Positions 23,189 to 35,979 of a stretch of 64,000 nt of DNA are shown piece after piece. The translations under genes were made by a program, and so were the position numbers. Source of the DNA: Mangifera indica (Eukaryota > Streptophyta > Magnoliopsida > Sapindales > Anacardiaceae); the NCBI RefSeq assembly GCF_011075055.1, contig NC_058146.1:15414320-15478319 (forward strand), given 5' to 3'. Positions within the stretch are counted from its first letter, which is position 1; every line of letters starts with the position of its first letter. Below the pieces are notes generated by a model. The model saw only the letters and a list, made by a program, of their open reading frames with translations. It searched no databases and was not told the DNA's origin.

Positions 23189-23974
23189 GGAAAACTTGAA
23201 ATAGCCTAATTTGGAGCACTAATTCCACTGAATTACAGGAGGGGTTGTTCATTTTAGTTCTTCAACATATTTAGCATTGATGTGGGATCTATTGTCTTCA
23301 TGTTTTTCAGGTACAAATTATTTGGCTTTTAGATAGTACAAATTGTTGGGTTTCTTAAATATTTCTTAGTTTTCTGCTCACCTTAAAATTAACCTCATTT
23401 GTAAACATATATTGTAGGCAGGTCTCATGGAGATTCAGCCGAATGGTGCAGTTGGTAAAGCATATATTCCTCTGTAATTTGATTCAGAATATCATGTTTA
23501 CAATTATAATTCAGCCTTTACCAGTGAATATAACTTCTCATGATCTTATTTTTTTAAATAAATGTTTGTGAATGTAGAGAGTTTTATGTTTATGTTTTAA
23601 TTGTTTTATGGCAACACATTTATTCCAATAAAGTTTCAGATTTTATTTCTATTTAGGTTTCAATTATCACAGTTATTTTTTTTTCCTTTTTAATTTTATC
23701 TTCATCCTTGACATTGTCATCTCAAGATTTGAAATATAATTTTTGCATATTCATCTTTTTTAGTAAGATATATGATAACTTGAACATGAAATTCTATAAA
23801 ATAACTTGAAGTCAAACATTGTTTTTATTGTATGTGTAGATTAAAGAGAGAAACGAGCTTAGGGATCCATAATATCTTAGTTTTAATATCTGGGATCCTA
23901 AATTTTCTTATTGAAAGGGGAAAAGAAAAAATAGTTGTTGAAATTCTGTTCTGCGAAGGATTAGATTACGGGGT
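23189..23974. other. 3' flank of the duplicated NLR end
   Basis: After the intron-like stretch 23090-23188, this DNA continues as sequence homologous to 43156-43984. Short acceptor-like TTTTCAG and TGTAG sites suggest further 3'UTR exons, but none can be proved. No reading frame. Confidence 0.5.
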
Positions 23975-26771
23975 GTTGATATTTGTGATGCAAAACAATG
24001 ACCTTATGATTGCCAGTAATGTCCTTGGATTGAGCTGTCTTTGGAGAAACTTGGCCTATAATAAGAGTGCTCCACACTGTAAGCTGCTTTTTTTTTCCGG
24101 TGTTTGATTTTTTTTTCTATCATTTGGTGTACTGCAATATTTCCTTTCTTAGCTGATTCATTCAATACTGATCAATCTTCCTTTCCCTCTGCATATCCTA
24201 GAAATGTTGTGATCAATGTTAGCATGCCATTTGACATTGAAGAATATAGAAGTTTACAGACAATGTAAGTTAGTATTATAATTCCATGAGTGTGTCTCTT
24301 ATTGTTTACGTGGGTCTTCTTTAATGGTTTTTTTCCCTTTCTGCAGGGATTTGGTTTTCAACAACTTAATTGTCAAATTTCAAGTGCTTTGTTCAGCATT
24401 GATACTCTTACTTATAAATTTGTTGAAGCTTACCTTCATATATTTAAGATTTGACCATTTTATTTAAGTTAGTTTTTTTTATTTTAGATTTTTATCTTAC
24501 CCTTATTTTCTTGTTTAGCGTACATTATTTTGTTTGTTGTCTCTATGGCCAGGTTTCTTGGAAACAATGGCCTATCAGGAACCATTCCTCAGCAAAAGGC
24601 TGTATATCTTAAAAACATGTAAGCTTGAGCTTCAGTTTTCTTGAGAATTATGCATATATATCATGTCAAATTAGATGGATGTTATATGTCAATATTCGTT
24701 ATATCTTCCTTGGAAGTTTTAGAGGCTCAAATGTCAAAGAGGTATTGGTGCCAAATGCTTCGTGAATAGATAAAGAAGAAAAAGAAATAAATTTTATCAT
24801 ACAAACTGAAGAAGAATGAACAATGCACTACTGCTACAAATATGTATCTTGGTGTTAGTCCATCCCATTAAATTTTAAAAATCTAGACAATAATTGTAAG
24901 TAATTGATGAAAACAATTGGAAGTCTTGACTGAATAGTTTCTTTCCAGATTGATATGCATATGTTTCCCATTCATCTGGTGTTTCCAGATCATTCATCTG
25001 GTTTTTAAATTCTATTTTGTTCAGGGATTTATCTTACAATTATTTCTCGAGTTATGATTTGATGTACTACATCCCTAGCAAGTGTACTTCAGACTTCGAA
25101 GTATAATTGATCTTTGCATTGGACTGAACAGGAATCTAGTGGCCAGCAATTTCATGTTTGACGGCTCAAACATCTGGTTGGTTATAGTTCCTTTTTCAAA
25201 ATATAAGATGTCAGATTTTTTTCTTTTGAAAGAATGCACTTGCTGAAAGAAAAAAATGACTCAACATATATAGGCTCAGCAATGGGATATGCTGCGCTTT
25301 AACAAACATAACTGGTAATGTTCTCTGTGCTTGCCAGTATTCTCCCCGGATTGAATTGTTTGCAGAGAAATTTCCCCTGCAGTAAGAATGCTCCATGTTG
25401 TAAGCTTCTTTCTTTCAGCTGTATAACTGTTTTATAAAATTTAGTATATTACCAATTTACCTTTCTACTATATTGCTGTTGTTGCTTTGTAAATTGTTTG
25501 TTCATTAAGCTCTAGTTAGGATAACAGGGCCAAACTGATAGTGTAGTATACGTTTGCAATATGCAGATTCAAGTTTTGCAATCTAGTGTGGTGGTGAAGA
25601 AATGAAAGTTGATAGCATAGTGTATAAGGGTGATAACAATGATATTGGTGGAGCTTCTTCTAATCTACTTGATGCAGAAAACGGGGCAACTAGTGATGCT
25701 GATTTGTTTTCTGATCGACAATCAACAGATTCAACACACATGTTCAAAATACCAACTCACAAGTGACTGGAACTGTAGCCCCAAAGCTTTATCAGTCTTC
25801 AAGGCAATCCTCTGGATCACTTAGATATTATGGACTTAAGTCTGGAGAATAGACCTTACAATGTAAGCGTGTCCCTTGTTAAGGCAACGTTTTGGTAATC
25901 AAGGCTCACAAACATGGAGGAGTCTTGGAAGGCATGTTTTTTATATCTATGCTCAGGTGAACTTGCTGGAGAATTTTGGTTCTTGTCCTTGAATACACAG
26001 CTTCTACCATTGCAATTTCATCTATTTACTCTCATAATTGATCCTGTAGGGAACTCTCCAGTTAATAAAAATTTGGCATATCAAAAAAAGCAGGCGGAAA
26101 TAGTATCGCAATGATAAAGAAATGTAATGTTAATGCATCTGAGAACCATCTTGAAATCCACCTTTTTGGGTTGGTAAAGGGATTTGTTGCATCCTAGTGT
26201 CATTACAGGTACACTATGTAATTCCTTTGGGCATTATATGATGTAAGATGAGTTAATGACGATTGTACATTATATGTTTTCTGATATACATAAAACTGAA
26301 TTTTCCTACCCAAAATTTCATACCATCGTTAGTTCATGTTAGAAGGACCAAACTATGATGATTGTTGGTATTGTAGTAGGTCTCGGAATTTCAGGCCTGA
26401 TACTGATGTTTTTAACTTTTTACATTTAGATAAGAAGAAATAATGATGTTGCAGAAGACAAGTGTCCAAGGGATTTTTAAAATAATAATAGTTGAAGTCT
26501 CGTAAGTCAAGCTTGCTTGAGAGATATGATTTATGGTCGTAGATCTACTACTGCAGGATACTCTTTCAATGGAAGGGCGATATCTATGAAGCAACTTCCA
26601 CTAGGATCCCATCAAAGGAAAAATCAGTTTGTTAATGAAATAGCTACCATATTTGTAGAGCAACGTTGCAATCTTTTTATTATCCAGTTGTTACATCAAG
26701 GGAACTTGACGCCTCCATGTGAATTAGTATCTCGAAAAACAAAGGCCTCGATCAAGTATTGTTTAGTATGA
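23975..26771 (+). pseudogene. LRR-malectin receptor kinase remnant, copy B
   Basis: The best preserved kinase end of the four copies. Pieces in order: SNVLGLSCLWRNLAYNKSAP near 24005-24078; LRR pieces at 24345-24430; GNNGLSGTIPQQKAVYLKNM at 24560-24620; LVASNFMFDGSNIW at 25139-25175; GLNCLQRNFPCSKNAP near 25348-25394; malectin parts from about 25568 to 25860; PVNKNLAYQKKQAEI at about 26058-26102; SENHLEIHLF at about 26140-26169; membrane segment near 26356-26430 (IVGIVVGLGISGLILMF); kinase N-lobe 26517-26771, open, with AISMKQL, FVNEIATI and an unusual NLFIIQLLHQGN where family members have NLVRLYG-like residues. There is no glycine-rich loop pattern and nothing after the N-lobe. Stops lie between several pieces. 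It sits directly downstream of an NLR 3' end, as copy C does. Confidence 0.78.
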
Positions 26772-29047
26772 AGACACTAATTGATAATCAATCTTAGTTT
26801 ACAATTTCTATTGTGCTTTTCTTGCAAGCAACTGTAACATTAATGTTTGTGATTTTTCTCCTATGATTTACAATATAAAATTTGAAAGTTTCAAAACAAA
26901 ATAATAATTCTAAAACTTCATGTTCGGGAAATCATCTTGCAAAATGCTCTAGGTTTTGCCTTTCGTCACATAATCCACATCACAAACTTGTATGTAAAGT
27001 CCCTCCACCTAGTGTTTTGGTGGTGGATTGGATGGAATCATTTAAACTTTATGCTCTAATACCATTTGTTGGACACACGAAACTTAATAAATGCTAATTG
27101 GGTCTTTTCCACAAGAAAATCATAGACCCAATAACATTTATGGAGTTCTCGAAGCATTTTGGGTCAAGATGGACCTTTTAGATACAGCATGTCCATTGCA
27201 TCAAACCCACCAATATGTCCTCCAATTGCTCATCAAATAAGAGAACCTTAAAAAATCTCTAGAATCTAGTGTTAGATAAGAACTGAGTTGAATCTGGACT
27301 TAGGCTTGTTTGAATTGATCAAAAATGTCGTTGGTGAGATGCATAGTATCACTGGTAAGAAAAATAATAGTACAAGTGGGATAAATAGTGTTGTTAGAGC
27401 GTGATTTGAACTAAATTGTAGTCTAACTACCCAATTGAAACTCTAGTTCGAATCAAGCCAAACACCAATTCAAACTAAACTAACTCAGTTCGGATCTACC
27501 CTTACTAGAAGCCAACTCCATAGCTGATAATTACAATTGCTTAAAACAACTTTTCCCACCAGTAGGCATCTTCAACTTCAACACTTACTGAAGTTGAGGG
27601 ATTGTTATTACTAGTATAATTGATTCCAATGAGATCTCCATGTAACAATTCATTGTGGATATATGTTGATCCACTTATATTCAAAGCATGCTTTTAAAAA
27701 TCAACGCTTCGATCATTCGAACCGTCACCTGCTAACAAAAACAATTACATTCATTTGAAAACCCTTTTTAAAGTAAAATCGGATTGGATCGGACGATTTG
27801 AACTAGGTTACTAAAAAATTAATTTTTTTAATTCATTATTAGGACTTAAATCAAAGTTCTCATGTATCAATTTTAAGCATGTATACCATCAAACTAAGTT
27901 TATTTTAATGATAAAATAATTCAAATTATATATTTAATAATAAATTATACAAACTTATTATAAATATTAATTTTAAATAATTAAATAGTCTAACCAAGAG
28001 TCAAACAGCCAAACTATCCTCTCGATTGAGCTAATGTCCAATCCAATTCTAAAAATATTGGTTTAAAGTGTCAAAATGTTGCCCTGTTGGAATTTTCCTA
28101 CTCAAATTGTTGTAGGACAAGTTGAACTTTGAGAGATAATCTAACAAAAGGGATTTATGCAAGAATCTCTCCACTCAAATGATTGAAATAAGGTCTAATG
28201 ACTCCAAAACAAACAATTATTTATTGGTCTTTGTAATCTCACCATAGAGATAATTACGTGAGAGATTGAGCATACGAAGTTCCAGTAAAGTTCTTATTTT
28301 AACAGAAAATAGATTCACAAATAGTCTACTATAAATTTGAAATAATACTCAATTATACAGTAATACATTATTATTAATAAATACTCATTATAAGGTCACA
28401 TAGTCTCACTCATGCTTAAAACAACATAAAAGTAAGAGTAAGATTAAGTATACTGAGTTCTAATTCCAAGTACATGAGAAAAATGTAAGTCATAATAATT
28501 TCGTTCATGTGACTTTTTTAATACTCTAACAAGATATTTTTATTTTCAATATTTATTAACATTCGTATATGAATTTGAAATCAAATTATTTTGCGTTAAC
28601 AGATTCCTTCTTGACTATCACTTGTTTCTGCATGCAAATAACGGATAACCAATCTGGCTTATTATACATGATATGAATAGTTTTATATTTTTACACCATA
28701 TAAAACATATGTATCCATATTAGATCCAGTTGTAACATCTTAGGTTGAATGATTAATAGTACACTAAGGCAATCCTATGATGAATTATTAATTACATTTT
28801 ACATATCCATGTGATTCATCGTTATTAGTCATACTTAAAAAATAATTCATTAACTATTAATTCACATAATATGACTTTCACAGTCACTCCTACTAATATC
28901 ATCTCATGATAGTCAATAGAGGCATTTAGTGTGCCTATTGTGCAATGTCATTACCTAATTGGCATCACATACATAGTAAACGCTTCAATGATTTGATCTT
29001 CCAAAGTCCATATCATCCAACAATTCACATGCACACAATATAATTAA
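26772..29047. repeat. Non-coding tail of module B
   Basis: Collinear with 3851-6214 and 46641-49739. No gene. Contains GATACCATTTGTTGGACAC at about 27058. Confidence 0.6.
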
Positions 29048-29429
29048 TGAATAAATAAATAAAGTGAGGTATTTCATACATGTGAAATACAAAACACTTC
29101 TTTTATTAATATTTAATACAAGATGAAATGCCCTGAAAACGATAATATGATTGGTTTCTACGACATGCACTAACAAATTTATCTAAGGAAACACAAATCA
29201 ACATAAAAATATATGTTAACATAGGAAACCATATATATAAGATATACTCAAACATAGGAAGCCATATAGTTGGAATATATTCTAATATGTTGTAACATCC
29301 CCTCAAACTCAAGTTAGCAAACGATTTGCCAAATTGAGTTTGTAATGCAAGTCAAAAGGTAAAGACTTCTATTAACTAATCAATAAAAGGTATGAAAGTG
29401 AGTTAAAGGGTGTCACTGACAAAATGATA

Positions 29430-29735
29430 ACATAAGGATATCAAACTAATGAACCTATCTTTTCACATAAATGAGAGTGTGAGTATACCAAACTAATAAA
29501 TTTATCTTTTCACATAGGTGACAGTGTGAATATATCAAACTAATGAACTCATGCTTCTACATAGGTGACCACACAAGTATGTCAAATTAATGAAATCATT
29601 TTTTCATATAAATAATAGTGTGGGTATACCAAATTAATGAACTCAACTTTTCACGTAGCTGACGACATGAATGTGCAGTCACACTAACGAACTCATTTTT
29701 TTACGTTGGTGACGGTGTGAGTATGCCAAAAGGAA
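29430..29735. repeat. 47 bp minisatellite, copy B
   Basis: About six units orthologous in position to those at 6537-6850. Units carry CAAACTAATGAACTCAT and CACATAGGTGAC phrases. Confidence 0.8.
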
Positions 29736-29950
29736 ATACTAATATGAATGTTCGACTTTGATATTATGATGAAAATTAAATAAATTGTATTTTTTGGTAT
29801 ATAAAATTGTCTGAACAATATACAAATCTATAAAAGTCCTAAATTCTATTTAAGAAAACATAAATCAACATTATAAATATACAATAATGCATAACAAGAA
29901 AACATATATTAAAAATATATGCTAACCTAGGAAAACATATATTTAAGATA

Positions 29951-30094
29951 AAGTAGTGTTATGTACATAACTTTTTTCGCAAACAATAACGTATCATCAT
30001 TCGATTAGATAATTAAAAATTAAATATAAAATAATATCCAATCACATAAGAACATATTATTTTTATACACAAAATTTTACATATAGTTTTATTA
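29951..30094. mobile_element. 144 bp MITE in the TRIM-like LTR, module B
   Basis: Begins AAGTAGTGTTATGTACATAA and ends in TAGTTTTATTA. The flanks are ATTTAAGATA (29941-29950) and ATTTTGGACA (30095-30104), diverged copies of a ~10 bp target duplication. Its inverted ends share an AATAxxxTTATGTACA pattern. Module A has the empty site at 7670-7679. Confidence 0.75.
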
Positions 30095-30147
30095 ATTTTG
30101 GACATATTATAACATAAAAAATCATATATTTAAAATATATTTTAACA

Positions 30148-31749
30148 AATTCTAACTATACCAATAATGATGAGTTCTTATATTATTAATGTTTAATTTT
30201 AAATGTAGTAATGAGTTATGTCATCACAATGCACAAATTTTGGGCATAACTTGAAATTTTGTGGGTTATGTCATGGTCAACAAATAAAATAAGATATCCT
30301 GTTGCCTCAAGGGAAGACTTGCACAAATTAGAAAATTAATTTTTTTATAAATGAAAGAAAGTATGTTTTTGCAAACCAACTTACAAAAATACCTACAAAA
30401 ACGACTCATTGTATGTGGGTTTTGAGATTTGGTAAAAACAACGTAATTCGTGACATGCTAGTTTTTGCTTTAATTATTTTATATTTAATTTAAAATTATT
30501 TAATAATATAATAATATATCATAATTATATATTATTTAAATTAATTGGGCATTAATGATGGTGGTCAAATAAAATATCTTAAAATTTTAATGTTTATATC
30601 AATTTTAATTATAATTATAAATACAATTTTAATTGAATTTAAATTTCATTTGGAGTAGAAGACAATCTTCTTTAAATGCCATGGAAGTCTTTATCCTATC
30701 ATCACATGAAACCGTGAGCATCTTCCAATTAATGCAATTTAATGTTGGGATTTTCCATTTCCACGCTTTCATTTCATGTCCATGTCATACCAACTTGCCT
30801 AACGCCAATCTCGCAAAAACGACACCCTCCTCATTTATTGCCTGATACTGAAAGTCACCGACGCGTCGTACATACGTTTTACCACCATTTATTGCCTTCC
30901 CACCACGTTCCGACACGTGGATCCATGGTGAGTTCATTTCAGGCTGTTTTAAATGCCCCGATGTTGACGTTGCGTGTTTACACAAAAGTCAATTATTTCT
31001 ATACATCCCTTAATTTGAAAAATTACCTCAAAGTCCTGTAATTTTTAAATTACTGAAATACCCCTTTTCCCTTTTCTATTTTTTACACGTCTAAACCTTT
31101 TTAACCAATTTTTTTATGAATTATACGGATTAATTAAAACTCAATTTAATGCAAATTTTCTCCTTATTTCTCACTTTAAAAACCTTGGATTTGCAATAAT
31201 TTTTATATCTAAAATTTTATTTAAAATTCAATCAAAACAAAAAATAAATCAACAAAAAATATGGTTATTAGTTAATAAAAATTATTTATTAGTTATAATA
31301 AACCATAATTAGTATGTTAAAACCATTTATTTTGTTTAAAAATAATTATTTTTTTATAGGTAGAAAGTTCAAACATAAAGAGTTTTACAGATGTAATTGT
31401 ATAAATATTCATCATAGATTTTAGAATTGAATATTTTCAATAAAACATGCATTTCTTGACTGCATTTGTGGAATAAAATATTAACTAATATAGTTTAATA
31501 TCAATAAAATATAAAATTATATTATTTTAATTAATTTCTCTAATAATATTAAGAATGTCATTATAAATTCAATTATAATAAATTTTTAAATATTTATAAA
31601 TGATAAAATTAAATCAACACTTAGAAAAGTTTTGTTGTACTTAAATGTGATAATTCGATGACCATTAAAAAATAGTTTTTAAAATTTATTAAATTATTAC
31701 TACTACTTACCATAATACTTTTAGAATTTGGAAAACTATGCAAAAGTTG
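30148..31749. repeat. Tail of module B, homologous to the NLR upstream DNA
   Basis: Collinear with 14115-15183. The GC-richer patch at 30820-30970 carries GACGCGTCG and GACACGTGG phrases that look promoter-like, but no gene follows. The open frame 30742-31041 is not conserved in the paralogous stretch. Confidence 0.6.
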
Positions 31750-31892
31750 AGGGGTTTAAAGAGATATTTAAAAGATTAGGTGAATAAAAATGTCCTAGGA
31801 TGAGGTGGCGGTGATGTCATCCACATCTAGCAAAAGACTTTCGGTCCGTCACAGGATTTTGTATTAATTACACTTGACCATCCAATCAAATA
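31750..31892. repeat. ~140 bp recurrent block, copy 2 of 5
   Basis: Carries GATGAGGTGGCGGTGATGTC, ATCTAGCAAAAGAC, CCGTCACAGGATTTTG and GACCATCCAATCAAAT. Confidence 0.75.
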
Positions 31893-32353
31893 CCCACATT
31901 TTTTTTTTATAGGGTTGAATTGGAGCAATTTGACCCATTATCTATATAAGCTTCATTTTTAGTTAGTAAATACAAGAACACAAAAAAAAGCATATGAATT
32001 ATATGAATATAATAAAATGAATAATAAAAAATATATTTATAAAAAGAATTTTTAAAATTTTTATTCAAAAAAATACAAAACATATATATATATAGATTTA
32101 ATATAACATGTCGTCGATAATATATTTTTAAAAATACAGTAATATTATAATAATTTTAGTACTTTTTTATAAATAAACATAAATTATGATAAAATTATAT
32201 AAATTTATAATATGTATAAACAATGAGATATTATCATTTGTTAGATAATTTTAAATAAAAAAGATAAAATAATTAATAATATTGTATATATAAATAAATT
32301 ATACAAACTAAGATGATAACATACTGTTAAATAAACTAAAGTGATAAAATAAT

Positions 32354-32532
32354 TAATAATATTATAAATTATTAATTATATAAATAAATTATACGGATTA
32401 ATATGGTAACATACTATTAAGTGAGTTTTAAGTGAGAGAAAAATTAAACAATCACATTATTCAATCACAAATAATCACTTCAGTTTATATTGATATATTA
32501 GTATAATGTATTTATATATATAATTTTTATTA
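32354..32532. mobile_element. 179 bp MITE related to that at 17902
   Basis: Flanked by TAAAATAAT at 32345-32353 and 32533-32541. Ends resemble 17902-18063. The identical flanking nonamer suggests that both come from one insertion later duplicated with its surroundings. A partial third copy is near 32276-32340 and a half element is near 39660-39710. Confidence 0.65.
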
Positions 32533-32759
32533 TAAAATAATATTTAATCATATAATAATATATTATTATCAATATCTAAATTAATACTTATTTAATAACT
32601 TAAATAGTCAAAATTAAACGTTTTTTCATGTGTAATAGCACTTAAAATAATGTGATTTGACCAAAAATTGTATATCAGATGTGACTTTGACCATATGATT
32701 GCATCATCTTCGATTAAAAAAGGGGATAATATTTATACAAATAAAATAGTATTTAGATA

Positions 32760-32990
32760 TAACTTTGACGAAATTAATTTTCGGATATAATGTTCTCACA
32801 AAATAATTTCTATTTTGGCTGTTATCATATTAATTAACATTAAAATAATATTTTATGAAAAAAATTAAATAAATATTCAAGAAATTAATGCTCGATGTAG
32901 TACTAAAGATTTTCCATGGCAAAATCCAATTCTTAATGGAGAGAAAGAGAAGCCAATTCAATTTTGGCTTTATCCCGCTGAAAGGTATAG
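32760..32990. repeat. Orphan copy of the NLR upstream region
   Basis: Matches 19260-19500: TTTTATGAAAAAAATTAAAT, GAAATTAATGCTCGA, GATTTTCCATGGCA and GAAAGAGAAGCCAATTCAA. No NLR follows; 33000-33480 is AT-rich without a gene. Confidence 0.7.
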
Positions 32991-33485
32991 TCTAGTATAG
33001 TGACGGTAGCAGTTGTGGTTGTATAAATTATATATGTATTTATTTTTTATATATAATTTATACATATAAATAATATATTATTATATAATTAAATATTATT
33101 TTATTTTAATTTAAAATTATCTAAATTATATATTTCGAACACTGTGATAACTTAAAAATTCAACGCACTGGGCAGAAGAAACGGCTTCCCTTCATTAATA
33201 TTTCTATAACTAAATCACATGGCTGGCAAAACCAATTTCAAAAAAATATTATGCCAACCCAAGCATAAATCATGCAATAAAAATAAAATTCAACAAAATT
33301 ACACCAAATTTTAAACCTGACAAACCCAATAATCATACCTATGCATATAATATAATCTTTCTATAAATAAATAATAATTATAATAATAATAATAATTCAG
33401 GTATTGCTGAACCTAATTTACACTTCGAAAACTGTGTTTAATTTCACTGTACATGAAGAAGTTGAGATAATTTTCTGCAGAACGA

Positions 33486-33622
33486 TGAAATATTTAAAAG
33501 ATTGAGTGAACAAAAAATGTCTGATGATGAGGTGTTGGTGATGTCATCCACATCTAGCAGAAAGCTTTGCCATCCATCACAGGATTTTGTATTAATTACA
33601 CTTGACCACCCAATCAAAATAC
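33486..33622. repeat. ~140 bp recurrent block, copy 3 of 5
   Basis: Carries GATGATGAGGTGTTGGTGAT, ATCTAGCAGAAAGC, CACAGGATTTTGTATTAATT and CACCCAATCAAAAT. The sequence after it, to about 33950, matches 38800-39090. Confidence 0.75.
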
Positions 33623-33950
33623 CCACATTTTTTCGGATGGGGTTGAAGTGGATCGATTTGACCCATTATGTATACAAGCTCCATTCCAATTTTCAATCAA
33701 AAATCTGTGATAAATTTGGATTGGATTATGATTTAAACATGTTTTAGGTTATTGAACTGAATTAATTCAAAATTGAATTAAGTGAGTATTACAATTTATT
33801 AGTTGGGTCAGAAAGATATACTATCTCAGGTCAGAAAAATATGCTATCATGTTGATGTCCTTGATAACGTCAACATAAATGAAACTTTTTATTATGTTAT
33901 TAGTGACATCATCAATTCATTCAATCGATCTATACGGGAGAAAGTATAAT

Positions 33951-34613
33951 ATGGTGCCCGTGTACATGTCTACTGTATGTGGTGCAATAAAATATCGGAA
34001 GCGCTCATAGTCATGCAGTGTTAGAGATGGCATCTCTTCTATTTGTATTCAGAAACATGTTAATAATTTTTATAGTTTTAATTAATTTTTTATCATTTTA
34101 ATTTTTCATTAAATTACATATTGTAATATATTATGAGTAAAACACTTAAAACAACTTTATAATTTTACTGATCAAATCAAATTTTTACTACTTAATAATA
34201 AAATAAAATAAAATATTCAAATAAAAATAAATAATGATATGAGTAATTATAATTTTATAAAGATATAACTATATGCAATTTATAAAGATTTTAACTATTA
34301 TTAATATTATTTTTCAACATTTCTAAAATTTATTCCTAACAAATTTTATCAAAATAACATTTTTTCAAAATATTTGAGTCAATTTGGGTTGTATCGAGTT
34401 ACTTTCATATGAATGTATTACTTTGTATTTATGTAGTCATTATCATCAATATATGTATTTTGAGTGAACTTTTTGTGTCATCTTTGATAGCCATATGAGC
34501 TTGAAACTGGATGTGTTGATGGTTTAGATTATGGTGAAACTTAACTGATATGAGTACATTTTCAATAATCTTAATGTATTTTTTGCTTAATTGACTTGTT
34601 ATTGTTCATACAG
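33951..34613. repeat. Duplicated MOR1 intron DNA, copy 1
   Basis: Homologous to 62250-63019. Starts abruptly near GGTGCCCGTGTACATG; the anchor GTGGTGCAATAAAATATCGG is shared. It ends at the acceptor-like TTCATACAG before the exon at 34614. Confidence 0.7.
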
Positions 34614-35144
34614 GATGATGCAAAATCACTTAACGTAAAATCTGAGCCAACAAGCTTTACAATAGGATCAATAAAGCCATTGCTACAAGAGGTCTTGCCT
34701 CAGAGAATCCTTTGGGTGATCAACAGAATGAAAAATATGGAGCTCTGTTTTTTTTTTTTTTTTTTTTTTGCGGTTAATTTGTTAAAACAGGCCTAAAAGC
34801 AGAAACCGTTGTTAACCTGCAATAACCACCGGGACATTTGATGCGACATTACATGCGATAAGAGAAAGGATGAAGAGCATGCAATTAGCTGCAGCTGCTG
34901 GGAACCCCGAAGCTAGGTAGCATGGAAACGAAAATATGGAAACGTGGAAACGTATTTTCTTAAAAAAGTAGGAAACGAAAATGTGGGAAAACGTGTAAAT
35001 ATAAAAAATATAGAGTTTTTTTTATAAAAAATACAATAACCTATATTTTAATTAAAAAAATACAACAATTGATTTTTTCCAACCAATTTAAAATAACATA
35101 TAATAAAATAATTTTATACCAAAAATAAATTATAAATTCAAGTT

Positions 35145-35199
35145 CTTGGAAAACTAACAAATCTTGGAAAACTAACAAATCTTGGAAAGCTAACAAATC
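35145..35199. repeat. 18 bp unit, three copies
   Basis: CTTGGAAAACTAACAAAT occurs three times in tandem with one or two changes, inside the hAT-like insert. Confidence 0.85.
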
Positions 35200-35335
35200 T
35201 AGAAGAGGCATGCAGAATTATAATCTTGGGGATAGAGATGCATTAAATTCAAATCTATATAAATTAATTTATATCATAGAAGGGCAAGAAAACACACTTT
35301 TTTCACGGAGTTTTCTTTCTTCCAGCCACTGTTCA

Positions 35336-35560
35336 GAGAAGAAGAAGACGCCCAGTAGAAGAAGAAAACACCTAGGACAACAAAGAAGAGAAGAAGACGC
35401 CTAGCAGAAGAAGAAGACGCCTAGGACAGCAAAGAAGAGAAGAAGACGCCTAGGACAACAAACAAGAGAAGAAGACGCCCAGCAGAAGAAGAAGACGCCT
35501 AGCAGATTGACGGCAAAAGCGATTGACAACAAAGAAGAGAAGACGCCCAGAAGATTATTA
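35336..35560. repeat. Purine-rich minisatellite in the hAT-like insert
   Basis: Repeats of GAAGAAGACGCCTAGCAGAA alternate with CCTAGGACAACAAAGAAGA or variants. The frame 35210-35404 is open across it but consists of Lys/Arg/Glu repeat and shows no domain. Confidence 0.8.
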
Positions 35561-35979
35561 CGCACAAGAAACTATTTTTGTTATTTACTTTTAAAATCAT
35601 TTCAGAATCTATTTATGATACACTTTCAGAATCTTGGTATGCATAGGAAACTCTTTCTGTTAAAGAAACGCGTTTCCCCTTTATCTAAAATTACCGAAAC
35701 GGCCCCGAAACGTTCTATACTAGTTTCGGGCCGTTTCGGAAACCGAAACGTTTTGGATTCGTGGAAACGCACATTTCTGTGCTTCTTAGCCCCGAAGTGG
35801 GAAGCAGGCCGTTAATAAACATGAACGACACTCTAAATCGTGGTAATAATCGTTTGTTAGATCACCCTGCCTCTGAGAATACTGTACAAAGTGCAGTTCT
35901 CCCCATGGATGAGAAGGCGTTATCTGGACTTCAAGCCCAGATGGAGAGACTGAAAAGCGGAACAATGGAACACCTTTAA

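Larger units (their letters stand above)
29048..30147 (-). mobile_element. TRIM-like LTR element, copy B
   Basis: Proposed layout on the minus strand: 5' LTR at about 29767-30147, a primer-binding region just outside it, a 47 bp tandem array, a purine tract (plus strand reads TCCCCTCAAACTC at 29300-29312), and 3' LTR at about 29048-29299 ending TGTTGTAACA. The LTRs share an AAACATAAATCAACAT-type core of roughly 110 bp and start TGA and end ACA. There is no coding DNA. A 144 bp MITE has inserted in the 5' LTR. A clean 5 bp target duplication was not found. Confidence 0.45.
34913..35789. mobile_element. 877 bp hAT-like non-autonomous insertion
   Basis: Flanked by perfect 8 bp CCCCGAAG copies at 34905-34912 and 35790-35797, the hAT length. 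Ends CTAGGTAGCATGGAAACG and, in reverse complement, CTAAGAAGCACAGAAATG match at 13 of 18 positions. The MOR1 copy at 63260-63523 gives the uninterrupted site. No transposase is encoded. The interior has subterminal GGAAACG/CGTTTCC repeats, an 18 bp triplicate (35145-35199) and a purine-rich array (35336-35560). Confidence 0.85.
34614..35979 (+). pseudogene. MOR1: 3' end of a MOR1 microtubule-organising gene, copy 1, split by a hAT-like insert
   Basis: MOR1 (XMAP215/Dis1 family) binds microtubules in the cytoplasm and promotes their growth; full proteins have about 2000 residues. Only the last two exons are here. Exon one, 34614 to about 34744, begins DDAKSLNVKSEPTSF and lacks about 25 bp that copy 2 keeps. 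Exon two, from 34823, reads ITTGTFDATLHAIRERMKSM and AAAAGNPEA, is broken by 34913-35789, then continues GSRPLINMNDTL and ends LPMDEKALSGLQAQMERLKS to the stop at 35977. Both splice sites are gone: the donor reads AGCTCTG where copy 2 has AGGTCTG, and the acceptor reads CTGCAAT where copy 2 has CTGCAGT. A long T-run lies in the intron. It cannot be functional. Confidence 0.8.

Noticed and set aside
23440..23465. tRNA-like phrase GGTGCAGTTGGTAAAGC
   Set aside because: Resembles an A box, but no B box or cloverleaf follows, and the paralogous stretch at 43450 does not keep it.
30633..31041. Two overlapping frames of 70 and 99 codons
   Set aside because: The paralogous DNA at 14350-14600 does not keep either frame; the GC-richer patch explains the openness.
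35210..35404. Lys/Arg/Glu-rich 64-codon frame
   Set aside because: Comes from the purine minisatellite inside the hAT-like insert.
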